Shown: positions 5,975 to 15,388 of the stretch, piece by piece
How the letters are laid out: the number at the start of each line of letters is the position of its first letter
How positions within the stretch are numbered: the first letter of the stretch is position 1
Source: Pseudomonadota bacterium
Lineage (GTDB): Bacteria > Pseudomonadota > Gammaproteobacteria > Pseudomonadales > Azotimanducaceae
DNA length: 19,611 bases
Direction: 5' to 3'
Assembly (NCBI GenBank): GCA_027622495.1
Contig: JAQBYL010000020.1
Coordinates: 1 to 19,611, forward strand
Notes under the pieces: model-generated
What the model saw: only the letters and a program-made list of their open reading frames with translations
What the model was told of the DNA's origin: nothing
Database searches by the model: none
Made by a program: the position numbers and the translations under genes

Positions 5975-7470
5975 TGCTGTGGCTGGCAGTCCACTTTCCG
6001 GCCCTCGGGCTCGAGGTGTTCCAGACAGGCCGTTCCGAGCAGGAGCGCGAAGCACAGGTGAGTCAGAGTGCCGTCCTGCTCGACAACAATCGGGTGGTAA
6101 TGCGCAACTGCGCGGCCAGAAATGCTGGCATCGATATCGGTACAACACTTGCCACCGCACACAGCATTGCCCCCTCGATCCGGCACTTTAACCGCGACCC
6201 TGGCAGAGAGCGCCAGCGCCTTAAGCTGCTGGCTGAAACCCTCTACCGGTTCACTTCTCAAGTCAGCATTCAGGCACCCGACAGCCTGCTTCTGGAAATC
6301 AGCGGCAGCCTCAACCTGTTCGGTTGCCTCCATACCCTGCAACAGCAGACAGAAGCCTTGTGCGCCTCTCTCGCCCATCAGACGCGCGTCCATGTAGCCA
6401 CTACACCATTGGCCGCCCTGGCGCAGGCCCGCTCCGGCCGGCAACAGCTCAAAGAAGTGCCGCTGGCTTATTGCGAAATCGATCCGGCGCTGCTCGAGCG
6501 CTTTGCCAACATGGGCATTTACACCCTGGGGCCATTGCTTGATCTGCCCCAGGCCGATCTCGGGCAGCGTTTCGGTGCGGCAATCATCAACTATCTGGAA
6601 CGTCTGACCGGTGAGGCGCCAGACCCGCGCGAAGCCATTATCCCGCCGGAACGGTTCAGCAGCACCCTGCATCTGCTCGATCCCGTCACCGACAAAGACG
6701 CGCTGCTTTTCCCCATGAAACGCCTGCTCGTCGAACTGCATCACTGGCTGGTGAGTCATCAGCTGGGGGCTGAGCAGTTGAGCTGGCGGTTTGCGCCTTT
6801 TGACAATGCCAGTGCCGTGGTGATGCCAGTGCGCAGTGCCAGGGCGCGGCAGAGTCAGCAGGCTTTTTTAGACATCAGCAGGCTCAGGCTGGAACAGATC
6901 GATGTGCCAGAGGTTATGAGTGTCAGTTTGAGCAGCAGCCGACTGGTGGCCTGGAACAATGTCAGCAGTGGACTGTTTGATCAGCAGCCACAGTTCGCCG
7001 CACCGGCAAGCAGTGCTGGTGCCCACAGCGCTAACAACGCCCTCGCGGACCTGATCGACCATCTGAATGCGCGGCTTGGCAGTGAGGCCTGTCGGAGCAT
7101 TCAGGTCGCCGATCAGCATGCACCGGAACTGGCCTGGCAATCTGTTGAACCGCTCAGCAGGAGTCGGTCTGCGGTTTCGTCATCTGTCTCTACCGCCGTC
7201 GCCAACCCGGCCACCCCCCTGCCTGCAACGCGCCCTACCTGGCTGTTCGAACCACCGCGCAAGGTCAACCAGCAGGACCTCACCCTGCTCTGGGGGCCGG
7301 AGCGTATTCAGACTGCCTGGTGGGGAAACATGAGGGGGAATAAGAGGGATAACGAGAGAGAACAAGGCCTGCTGCGTGACTACTACGTGGTCCGTCATCG
7401 CAATGGCGCGCGCTGCTGGGCCTTTACCGACATGAGTCAGCACTGGTATCTGCATGGCTACTTTTCCTGA
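5974..7470 (+). CDS. imuB: ImuB, Y-family polymerase-like mutasome subunit
   Basis: The protein has 498 residues, and its ATG overlaps the imuA stop codon by one base. It begins MLWLAVHFPALGLEVF and keeps the Y-family fold (palm region, LLLEISGSLNLFG at about 105-117, little-finger part LEVHHW-like at about 250) but lacks the acidic catalytic residues of active DinB polymerases, as known for ImuB. The C-terminus DYYVVRHRNGARCWAF...WYLHGYFS matches the ImuB tail. ImuB is the hub that binds the beta clamp, ImuA and DnaE2. It appears intact. If translation depends on coupling to imuA, the stop codon upstream could lower its expression. Confidence 0.93.
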   Translation: MLWLAVHFPALGLEVFQTGRSEQEREAQVSQSAVLLDNNRVVMRNCAARNAGIDIGTTLATAHSIAPSIRHFNRDPGRERQRLKLLAETLYRFTSQVSIQAPDSLLLEISGSLNLFGCLHTLQQQTEALCASLAHQTRVHVATTPLAALAQARSGRQQLKEVPLAYCEIDPALLERFANMGIYTLGPLLDLPQADLGQRFGAAIINYLERLTGEAPDPREAIIPPERFSSTLHLLDPVTDKDALLFPMKRLLVELHHWLVSHQLGAEQLSWRFAPFDNASAVVMPVRSARARQSQQAFLDISRLRLEQIDVPEVMSVSLSSSRLVAWNNVSSGLFDQQPQFAAPASSAGAHSANNALADLIDHLNARLGSEACRSIQVADQHAPELAWQSVEPLSRSRSAVSSSVSTAVANPATPLPATRPTWLFEPPRKVNQQDLTLLWGPERIQTAWWGNMRGNKRDNEREQGLLRDYYVVRHRNGARCWAFTDMSQHWYLHGYFS

Positions 7471-10400
7471 AAACGCTTCTGAAAACGCTCCTGAAAGCAG
7501 TCCAGGTGCGAATCCGGGGACTGGCCCCAGACCGGTCTTTGCGGAGTTGCATTGCATCAGCAATTATTCGTTTCTGCGCGGCGCTTCGCACCCGGAAGAG
7601 CTGGTAGAGGCTGCCGCTCGCCTGGGTTACCAGGCGATTGCCATCACCGATGAGTGCACTTACGCCGGGTTGGTCAAAGCACACCTTGCGGCCAAAGAGT
7701 GCGGTATCCGGCTCATCATCGGTGCTGAATTCAAACTCGATGAAGGCTGCACAATGGTCCTGCTCGCGCCGACCCGCAGCGCCTACGGCCAGTTGTCGGC
7801 CCTCATTACCAAGCTGCGTCGCCGCTCACCCAAAGGCGAGTATCAGGTGAGCCTCGCCGATCTGGGGCTGGCCATCAGCGAGTGCATCGCGCTGTGGGTT
7901 CCACCCGATGAAGACATACAACTTCTGGTGGATCAGGGGCAGCGGATCAAAGCCCTCTTCCCCAGGCTGTGGATTGCGCTCGAACTTTTTCGCGACACGC
8001 ATGACCTTAACAGAACGGCCAACGCTCTGGCCCTGTCGATCCGGCTCGACCTGTCTATTGTTGCCAGCAACAACGTGCATGCCCACACACCGCTGCGTCA
8101 GCCGTTGCAGGATCTGATGACGGCGATTCGACTCAAAACCACGGTGGCAGAACTCGGCCGGCGGGCGTTTGGTAATGCCGAACACTGTATGCGCACACTC
8201 GAAGACCTGGCTACTTTGTATCACGAGCAGATGCTCAGCGAGAGCGTGCGAATCGCGCAGGCCTGCCATTTCTCCATGGACGAGTTGCGCTATGAGTACC
8301 CCGAAGAACTCGTGCCGCCGCATCTGCAAGCTGGCGAGTACTTACGGCAACTCACTCTGGCGGGTGCGGCCGAACGCTGGCCGGAAGGCATGCCGGAAGA
8401 GACCGCAGCCCTTGTTGAAAGAGAACTTAAGCTCATCAGCGAGCTGAACTACGAGTACTACTTTCTCACCGTGCAGGACATTGTTGCCTTCGCCCGAAGC
8501 CAGAACATTCTGTGCCAGGGTCGCGGGTCGGCGGCCAATTCGGCGGTCTGTTACTGCCTGCATATCACCGAAGTCGATCCTTCACGGATGCATCTTCTGT
8601 TTGAGCGCTTTGTGTCCAGGGAGCGTGCCGAGCCACCTGACATCGATGTGGACTTTGAGCATGAGCGGCGCGAAGAAGTCATTCAGTACATCTACAAACG
8701 TTACAGTCGCGACCGCGCAGCCCTTGCGGCAACGCTGATTACCTACCGGCCAAAAAGTGCGATCCGCGATGTGGGCAAAGCGCTGGGCATGAGTCTCGAC
8801 CTGGTGGATCTGCTCGCCAAATCCCTCGCCTGGTGGGACAAGCGCGAAGAACTCGAAGCCCGCTTTGCCGCCGCCGGCCTCGACCCCAAGGGTCGGCTGA
8901 CCGAGCAGTTTCTCTATCTGGTCAACGAAATTCTTGGCTTTCCCCGCCATCTGTCGCAGCACGTGGGTGGCTTTGTGATTTCGCGCGGGCCGCTGGCACA
9001 GCTGGTGCCGGTCGAAAACGCGGCCATGGAAGATCGCACCGTCATCCAGTGGGACAAAAACGACCTGGAAGCGCTGGGTCTGATGAAGGTAGATGTTCTT
9101 GGTCTGGGCATGCTCACCGCCATACGCAAATCGCTGACTGCCATCAATGCCTGTCGCGGTACTGATCTGACCGTCAGCCGCATACCGGCCGAAGATCCTG
9201 AGACTTACCGGATGCTGCAGCGCGGCGACAGCGTAGGCGTCTTCCAGGTGGAGTCGCGGGCGCAGATGGCCATGCTGCCGCGTCTGCGGCCGCAACACTT
9301 TTATGACCTGGTTATTGAAGTTGCCATCGTTCGGCCTGGCCCAATCCAGGGCGACATGGTGCACCCTTATCTGCGACGGCGTCAGGGTCTGGAGCCGGTG
9401 CACTACTCAAGTGCGGGTGTCCGCAAGGTCCTGGAGCGAACGCTCGGTGTGCCCATCTTTCAGGAACAGGTGATCGAACTTGCCATGGTTGCCGCTGGCT
9501 TTTCTGCCGGCGAAGCCGATCAGTTGCGCCGTGCCATGGCGGCCTGGAAGCGCCGCGGAGGGCTGGCGCATTTTGAACAGAAGCTGATCGACGGCATGCT
9601 TGCCCGTGGCCACGATCAGGAATTTGCCGAAAGGGTGTTCAAACAGATCCAGGGGTTCGGTGAATATGGTTTTCCGGAGTCACACGCAGCCAGCTTTGCA
9701 CTGATGGTCTACATCTCTGCCTGGCTCAAGCGCCATGAGCCGACGGCCTTTTACTGCGGCCTGCTCAACAGTCTGCCCATGGGTTTCTACTCTCCTTCGC
9801 AACTGGTGCAGGACGCTAAAAGGCATCATATTGAAGTGCGCCCCGTCGATGTTCAGATCAGTGACTGGGATCATCGTCTGGCCTCGCGCGAAACCACCGC
9901 CAACGTGCAACCGGCGCTTCAACTGGGCCTGCGTCTGGTCAAAGGCCTTGGTCAGGAAGCTGGCGAGCGGATTGCCGCGGCGCGGCCATACCGCGATGTT
10001 CACGATCTTGCGCAACGTGCGCTGCTGAGTAAGAAAGAACTCAAATTCCTGGCTCGCGGCGGTGCCTTGAGCTACCTGTCCGGCAATCGGTTTCAGGCGC
10101 ATTGGGACACCGCGGCCATCGATACCAGTGTCATCTACAGTAAGCAGCACCCGGCGGCCGATGACACTCGCCCTGTGCAGCAGGTGGCCGAGATCCAACC
10201 CGCCTGCAATGGATCGGTGCAGCTGCCGGGTCCAAGCGATGCTGAGAATGTGCTCGATGATTACCGCTACCTGAGCCTGAGCCTGGGCCCGCATCCCTTA
10301 AAGCTGCTGCGCGATAATCCGGCGCTGGCCCGTCATCACAGGGCGGCTGATCTGGAACACTGCAAACAGGGTCAGTTTGTGCGGGTCGCGGGTCTTGTGA

Positions 10401-10669
10401 CTGGTCGACAGCGGCCCAGCACCGCAACCGGTGTTCTGTTTGTGACCCTGGAAGACGAAAGCGGCAATATCAATGTGGTGGTCTGGGCGTCTGTTCTGGA
10501 CCAGTTTCGGGCCGCGTTACTGCAGGGACGTCTGCTCAAGATGAAAGGCATTGTCGAACGCGAAAACGAGGTTATCCATGTGGTGGCCGGGCATGTTGCA
10601 GATGCCTCTGATCTGCTTGCTCATCTGTCAACAGACGATCTGCCGTTCGCCTCCCGGGATTTTCACTAA
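7454..10669 (+). CDS. dnaE2: DnaE2, error-prone DNA polymerase III alpha-like subunit
   Basis: The protein has 1071 residues; its ATG lies 17 bases inside the end of imuB, so the genes are translationally coupled. An N-terminal PHP domain starts at FAELHCISNYSFLRG (about residue 29). The polymerase active site PPDIDVDF has its catalytic aspartates at D398 and D400, preceded by the conserved GRGSAANSAVCYCLHIT. The tau/clamp-binding regions and a C-terminal OB fold (about 960-1040, VRVAGLVTGRQRPST, GVLFVTLEDESG) follow. DnaE2 extends past lesions and causes damage-induced mutation. A short extra N-terminus with repeated E-N-A motifs (residues 6-15) is probably disordered. The reading frame is complete. 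Confidence 0.96.
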   Translation: MATFPENASENAPESSPGANPGTGPRPVFAELHCISNYSFLRGASHPEELVEAAARLGYQAIAITDECTYAGLVKAHLAAKECGIRLIIGAEFKLDEGCTMVLLAPTRSAYGQLSALITKLRRRSPKGEYQVSLADLGLAISECIALWVPPDEDIQLLVDQGQRIKALFPRLWIALELFRDTHDLNRTANALALSIRLDLSIVASNNVHAHTPLRQPLQDLMTAIRLKTTVAELGRRAFGNAEHCMRTLEDLATLYHEQMLSESVRIAQACHFSMDELRYEYPEELVPPHLQAGEYLRQLTLAGAAERWPEGMPEETAALVERELKLISELNYEYYFLTVQDIVAFARSQNILCQGRGSAANSAVCYCLHITEVDPSRMHLLFERFVSRERAEPPDIDVDFEHERREEVIQYIYKRYSRDRAALAATLITYRPKSAIRDVGKALGMSLDLVDLLAKSLAWWDKREELEARFAAAGLDPKGRLTEQFLYLVNEILGFPRHLSQHVGGFVISRGPLAQLVPVENAAMEDRTVIQWDKNDLEALGLMKVDVLGLGMLTAIRKSLTAINACRGTDLTVSRIPAEDPETYRMLQRGDSVGVFQVESRAQMAMLPRLRPQHFYDLVIEVAIVRPGPIQGDMVHPYLRRRQGLEPVHYSSAGVRKVLERTLGVPIFQEQVIELAMVAAGFSAGEADQLRRAMAAWKRRGGLAHFEQKLIDGMLARGHDQEFAERVFKQIQGFGEYGFPESHAASFALMVYISAWLKRHEPTAFYCGLLNSLPMGFYSPSQLVQDAKRHHIEVRPVDVQISDWDHRLASRETTANVQPALQLGLRLVKGLGQEAGERIAAARPYRDVHDLAQRALLSKKELKFLARGGALSYLSGNRFQAHWDTAAIDTSVIYSKQHPAADDTRPVQQVAEIQPACNGSVQLPGPSDAENVLDDYRYLSLSLGPHPLKLLRDNPALARHHRAADLEHCKQGQFVRVAGLVTGRQRPSTATGVLFVTLEDESGNINVVVWASVLDQFRAALLQGRLLKMKGIVERENEVIHVVAGHVADASDLLAHLSTDDLPFASRDFH

Positions 10670-10680
10670 AGCGGCCTTGA

Positions 10681-11829
10681 TCAGGCGTGCTTTTTCTTCG
10701 TCGGAGTTGCGCCATCGGTATTCGATCGCTGGGTGTGAACCACGTCTTCGAGCAACAGCCGGATGAACGTCAGCTCTTCCTTCAGTTCATCGAACTTGAC
10801 CGAATTAAACGAACTGGTCAGACCGTCGATAGTCCGCTCCATCGAATCGAGGCGTTTGTTGAGGTTGCTGTCCTCATAAAGACGTGTGCCCGACGATAGA
10901 CTGCCCTGTGTATGGCCTACCTGGTGCGGGTTAGGCATCTCGCCGCCCGGTTGCGCATGCCACCCACCGGGCATCGATTGCTGGCGTGCGATTGGCTCGC
11001 TCGTGGTACCAGACCAGAATTCGCTGCCGATCTCGTTGGAAACTTTGTCAACCGTGGCTGCAGTAATCACCGACTGTTCTTCGAGAAATGTGAACAGCAG
11101 CAGGCGGTCGCACAGATTGTTTATCCGACGTGGCACACCCTCGGTAAATTTGAATATCGCAGCAAACGCTTGCGCTTCGAATGACGGATTTTCCTTCCAG
11201 CCAACGCGGGATAAACGGTGCTTTACGTAGGTCTGGGTCTCTTCTTCATTGAGCGGGTTCAGATGATAGGTTGCAATCACCCGCTGTCGCAGTTGTTCAA
11301 AATCTGCGCTCAGCAGCGTGTTGCGGAACTGCTGCTGGCCGAGCAGAAATATCTGCACCAGCGGTCTGCCGCGATGCTGAAAGTTCGACAGCATACGCAG
11401 TTCTTCTACTGATCTTGGGGGCAGATTCTGCGCTTCGTCGATAATCAGCAGAACACGACGGTTCTGCTGTGCAAATTGAATGAATGCCTTTTCCAGCGAC
11501 TCAACAATGATCGCTTTGCTTGCGTCCCTCGGCAGGCGAATGCCAAAATAACTCGCCGCCAGATGAAGCAGATCTTCTTCGCCCAACTGGGTGGTGACCA
11601 CCGTGGCGACCATCATGTCGGTTTCGTTCAATTCGTTTAAGAGCGTATGCAGGAGCGTCGTCTTGCCGGTTCCGACATCGCCGGTAATCACAACGAAACC
11701 ATCAGCCTGATTGAGCCCGTATTGCAGAAACGACAGGGCCCGCTGATGTTCTTTGCTCGGATAATAAAACGCCGCGTCCGGAGACAGCTGGAATGGTTTA
11801 CCTTTCAGGCCGAAGTAGGCTTCGTACAT
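10681..11829 (-). CDS. XrtA/PEP-CTERM system-associated ExeA-like AAA+ ATPase
   Basis: The protein has 382 residues and opens MYEAYFGLKGKPFQLSPD, the start typical of ExeA/GspA ATPases and their exosortase-linked relatives. Walker A is GDVGTGKTT (about 50-58), Walker B is VLLIIDEAQNLP (about 126-137), and a GVPRRINNLCDRLL sensor-2-like block follows near 240. Residues past about 290 form a low-complexity linker and a probable coiled coil ending in TPTKKKHA. The relatives lie in XrtA exopolysaccharide/PEP-CTERM loci, probably in envelope assembly. Here the gene faces away from prsK and its stop is 11 bases from that of dnaE2 (convergent). Related ExeA-type assignments cannot be excluded, but prsK and prsR next door support this one. 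Confidence 0.85.
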   Translation of the reverse strand: MYEAYFGLKGKPFQLSPDAAFYYPSKEHQRALSFLQYGLNQADGFVVITGDVGTGKTTLLHTLLNELNETDMMVATVVTTQLGEEDLLHLAASYFGIRLPRDASKAIIVESLEKAFIQFAQQNRRVLLIIDEAQNLPPRSVEELRMLSNFQHRGRPLVQIFLLGQQQFRNTLLSADFEQLRQRVIATYHLNPLNEEETQTYVKHRLSRVGWKENPSFEAQAFAAIFKFTEGVPRRINNLCDRLLLFTFLEEQSVITAATVDKVSNEIGSEFWSGTTSEPIARQQSMPGGWHAQPGGEMPNPHQVGHTQGSLSSGTRLYEDSNLNKRLDSMERTIDGLTSSFNSVKFDELKEELTFIRLLLEDVVHTQRSNTDGATPTKKKHA

Positions 11830-11841
11830 CTCGCGATCCTG

Positions 11842-11969
11842 CTATCGCTCTTCGAGCGATTCCCTGGTCATTTTTTTGCTCGGCTTGCTGTCGAGTTTGT
11901 CTTTTTTTCTTCCAAAACGAAACCGCTTGGGTTTCTCTTCAACCTCATCCTTCCAGAAGACGAGCTTTG
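11842..11969 (-). other. Lysine-rich open frame directly upstream of the ATPase, possible truncated gene end
   Basis: On the minus strand a frame ends with a TAG at 11842-11844, 12 bases before the ATPase start, and reads KDEVEEKPKRFRFGRKK and DKLDSKPSKKMTRESLEER. The charged composition and operon-like spacing resemble the tail of a real protein. Further upstream the frame runs antisense into the 5' end of prsK, where it is not credible. It could be the 3' end of a lost XrtA-locus gene or a chance frame in a purine-rich leader. ATCGCTC-TTC-GAGCGAT (11844-11860) is a perfect seven-base hairpin within it. Confidence 0.25.
11865..11880 (+). promoter_or_regulatory. Possible sigma-54 promoter upstream of prsK
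   Basis: TGGTCATTTTTTTGCT has GG (11866-11867) and GC (11878-11879) separated by the required 10 bases and keeps the TTGC of the -12 element. The -24 element is only partly conserved (TGG kept, CAC not). It lies about 90 bases before the prsK ATG and points towards it. prsR encodes a sigma-54 activator, so autoregulation would make sense. The match is weak and could be chance in a T-rich stretch. Confidence 0.25.
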
Positions 11970-14040
11970 ATGACGCTCGAAATCCTGCACATCTACAGCC
12001 TGTACGTCGGTTTCTTCGCGACATCGGTGCTTGTGCTGTTTCTGATCGTCAATCTCATTCGAGGGATCAGCGGCCGGGCGGCACTTCTTGCAGGGGTAGC
12101 TTCGTGGTTGTTCGTTGCCGTTCAACTTGTCCTCCCCCCCATCCGCTTTAACTACAACCTTTGAGATCGGGATGACGCTTGCGTGGATGCTGCTGGTTGT
12201 CCGCATACTGGGGCTTGCGCCTTCAAGAGTGATGGATCCTGCTCTGCGACCGATATCGATGGTTTTCGGTTTTGCCCTCCTAACCAGTGTGGTCGGTGTC
12301 ACCCTGGCCTGGTTGTTCCCGCAGGAAATCTACTTCAGTCGTAACGACACGATCGTCATTCTGCATCTGGCGTTGCTGCTGCTTTCGATCATGGGTCTCG
12401 TGATGATTGAGCAACTGGTTCGCAATACCCGATCCGACGCACGCTGGCGAACGCGGTACCTGACGATCGGGCTTGGCATGTTGTTCGGCTTTCAACTGGT
12501 CCACCAGGCAAGTGCGGTGTTGTTTAAGGGCCAGATCCCCAGTCTGTATGTGATGTATCCCGCGATAGTTGGTCTGGCAGGGCCATTCGTTGCGCTTGCA
12601 TCGTTGCGCAATCGCAACAACCCGATGCACCTCAATCTGTCGCGCACGCTGGTCTTCCGGACCGGTGTGCTCATGGCCACCGGTGCCTTTCTGCTGTTCA
12701 TGGGTCTGGGTGGCTACTATCTGCGCATCTTTGTCGGCGACTGGAGTGCAGCTCTTACCGCCCTCCTCGCCACCGTTGGTATAGCGGGTCTGTTTATCGT
12801 TTTCGGATCAAGCCGCGTACGCAGTCGGATTCAGATCGCCATCGCACGCAATTTTTTCGAGTCGAAGTACGACTACCGCGACGAATGGCAGCGGGTGACG
12901 GGCTATCTGTCTGAGTCGCATGCGGACTACGACATGGGTCAGCAGGCCATCAGAGCCATGATGAGCGTCACCCACACCAACCGGGGAGGCATCTGGCGCC
13001 GCGAGGAAGGCGACACACTGATTGCCCACACACAACTCGACGCAGACTGGAAGATGCCCATCACCACTGCGACTTCCAGGGGCATGATCGAGTTTTTTGA
13101 AGTTCACGATATCGTGATCGATCTCGATGACATCGCCGGTGATTCCCCGTTTTATCCCATTACAAAACTGGCAGGCCTTGAGAATCTGCGTTTTGTCGTT
13201 CCGCTGCTCATCGAAAACCGGCTGTTCGGGATCGTCGGTATAGGCCGTGCCACCATCCACATCAATCTGAACTGGGAAGACTACGACCTGCTCAAACTGA
13301 TTGCCCGGCAGGCTGCCAGTTTTCTGGCATTGCGCCAGGCAGACAGTGTGCTGGCGGAATCCCAGCAACTGGATACATTCAACCGCCTGTCTGCCTTTGT
13401 GATCCACGACATCAAAACCATCTCGGCACAGCTGAGCCTGCTTGTCGAAAATTCAGCGCGACACAGGGACAATCCGCGGTTTATCGACGACATGATCAAG
13501 ACCACCGATAACAGCGTAAAAAAGATGACCAGGTTGTTACAACAACTGCGAGGTCAGACTCTGTCAAAGGTGGATGAAATTGATCTTGTGAGCTTTATGC
13601 CTCACGTACTTGAGAAGTTCGCTGTCCAAAACCCTGCACCAGTCATCAAACGTGTTGAGGTATCTGAGTGCATAATGGCCGATGCAGACAAGTTCGAATC
13701 AGTGCTCGGCCACCTGATCCAGAACGCAATTGATGCAACACCCGACGATGGCCATGTGACCTGCTGGGCAGAATCTGCTGACCAGTGGATCGAAATACAT
13801 GTTGAGGACAGCGGGACAGGGATGACCGACGATTTTGTAAAATCTCAGCTTTTTCGACCCTTTGCATCAACCAAAGGGGTTGCCGGTATGGGCATTGGTG
13901 CCTACCAGGCCCGCGAATTCTTCCGGTCAATTGGCGGTGACCTCAAAGTAACCAGCACGATCGATCAAGGCAGCCATTTCATCGTGTACCTGCCTAGAAA
14001 ATCTATCCAGAGTGTATCGGAGCTGTCTCTCAATGGATGA
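11970..14040 (+). CDS. prsK: PrsK, XrtA/PEP-CTERM system histidine kinase, split by a frameshift in a C7 run
   Basis: The ATG at 11970 starts a 64-codon frame (MTLEILHIYSLYVGFFATSV, membrane helices) that stops at TGA 12162-12164. In the next frame the protein continues as SALTTTFEIGMTLAWMLLVV through 2040. Removing one C from the seven-C run at 12134-12140 joins both into one protein of about 689 residues, a normal PrsK length. It has about eight membrane helices, a GAF domain, an H-box FVIHDIKTISAQLSLL (phosphorylated His codon at 13405-13407), an N-box HLIQNAIDATPDDG, and ATP-lid motifs EDSGTGM and GMGIGAYQAREFFRSIGG. PrsK partners PrsR. A start at 12115 (TTG) or 12172 (ATG) would lose the first helices. 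Confidence 0.85.
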
Positions 14041-15388
14041 ACGTCGCCTGTTAATAATCGAAGATGATGTCGGTCTGCAAAGTCAGATGCAGTGGTGTTT
14101 TGAAGACACCAAGGTGTTTGTTGCAGGGCGTGCCAGCGAAGCCGAGGCAATCGCCCGAAAAGAGGAACCTCAGGTGGTTACCCTTGACCTGGGTCTGCCG
14201 CCCAATGCGGGTGGCGCCAGCGAGGGTTTTAAACTGCTCGACAGAATTAAAGAGCTGATGCCGCGGACCAAAATCATTGTCATCACTGGTCGCGAAGAAC
14301 GGGAGCACTCTCTGCAGGCCATCGCGTCAGGTGCTTATGACTTTTACCAGAAGCCCATCGACTCAGACACACTCCGCTTTGTTGTCGACCGCGCATTTCG
14401 CCTGTGGGAGCTCGAGGAAGAAAACGTCCGCCTGGCGAACAGCAATTCCTCCACTGCCCTTCAGGGTTTGATTACCGGCGCCGAAAACATGTTTGCGGTG
14501 TGCACCCGCACCGAACGGGTCGCACCAACTGATGCGACCGTGCTCATTCTGGGTGAAACCGGCACGGGAAAAGAGATCATTGCCCGCGCACTCCATAATC
14601 TGAGCGAACGCGCAGCCGGACCCATGGCAGTCATCAACTGTGCCGCCATACCCGAAGCATTACTTGAAAGCGAGCTCTTCGGGCACGAAAAAGGTTCATT
14701 TACCGGTGCCAGCGCCCGCAAGATCGGCAAGGTCGAGAGCGCCAACAAGGGCACTCTGTTTCTGGATGAGATTGGCGATATGCCCCTGGCCCTGCAGGCC
14801 AAGATTCTGCGTTTTCTACAGGAACGAACAGTTGAACGCGTCGGCAGCAACGTGAGCATCCCTGTTGACGTTCGCGTGGTCGCGGCAACTCATCGACCCT
14901 TACAGAAAATGGTTGCCAGTGGTGAATTCCGTGAGGATCTGTTCTTTCGCCTGAGTGAGATTTCCATCGATCTGCCACCGCTTCGAGACCGTAACGGTGA
15001 TGCCGTGCTGATCGGAAAATCCCTGGTCAACAAGTTTGCAAACGGCCGGATGCTGTCTTTGCGCGATGATGCCGTAGCTGCAATAGAACAATGGAGTTGG
15101 CCAGGAAACGTTCGTGAACTGGAAAACAAGATCAAGCGGGCATGTATTCTGACAGATGGTCCGACCATCGGTGCCGAGGATCTGGAACTGAAAGCTTCCG
15201 TAAGCTCTGCCGAACCGCTCAATCTACGCGAGGTTCGAAGTCTCGCCGAGAAAAGCGCCATAGCACGCGCTCTGCAGCGCAGCGAAAACAATGTGAGTCA
15301 GGCAGCGCGGCTGTTGGGTGTTTCGCGCCCTACTCTCTACAACCTGTTCAGCAAGTACGATATCTCGATCGAAGGTTCAAGTGACTAG
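14033..15388 (+). CDS. prsR: PrsR, sigma-54-dependent response regulator of the PEP-CTERM system
   Basis: The protein has 451 residues from an ATG at 14033, which overlaps the prsK stop by eight bases and follows GGAG at 14019-14022; a GTG at 14012 is less likely. The receiver domain has D11, D12 and phospho-acceptor D52 (VTLDLGLPP). The AAA+ domain has Walker A GETGTGKE (174-181), the sigma-54 contact loop GSFTGA (221-226) and Walker B TLFLDEIGD (241-249). A Fis-type HTH (NNVSQAARLLGVSRPTLYNL) closes the protein. PrsK/PrsR with RpoN are known to control PEP-CTERM protein genes and floc formation in Zoogloea-like bacteria. This gene is intact, while its kinase gene is frameshifted. Confidence 0.93.
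   Translation: MDERRLLIIEDDVGLQSQMQWCFEDTKVFVAGRASEAEAIARKEEPQVVTLDLGLPPNAGGASEGFKLLDRIKELMPRTKIIVITGREEREHSLQAIASGAYDFYQKPIDSDTLRFVVDRAFRLWELEEENVRLANSNSSTALQGLITGAENMFAVCTRTERVAPTDATVLILGETGTGKEIIARALHNLSERAAGPMAVINCAAIPEALLESELFGHEKGSFTGASARKIGKVESANKGTLFLDEIGDMPLALQAKILRFLQERTVERVGSNVSIPVDVRVVAATHRPLQKMVASGEFREDLFFRLSEISIDLPPLRDRNGDAVLIGKSLVNKFANGRMLSLRDDAVAAIEQWSWPGNVRELENKIKRACILTDGPTIGAEDLELKASVSSAEPLNLREVRSLAEKSAIARALQRSENNVSQAARLLGVSRPTLYNLFSKYDISIEGSSD

Noticed and set aside
8582..9403. Long minus-strand open frame inside dnaE2
   Set aside because: It is antisense to the polymerase active-site region; the dnaE2 motifs fully explain the sequence.
12115..12171. TTG start for prsK at 12115
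   Set aside because: It would begin in the middle of the C-rich stretch and omit the first membrane helices. The upstream frame from 11970 has proper membrane sequence and joins after removal of one C.
15318..15380. N-terminal extension of GalE from 15318
   Set aside because: The region is the antepenultimate part of prsR in another frame. The Rossmann motif begins a few residues after the GTG at 15381, as in known GalE.
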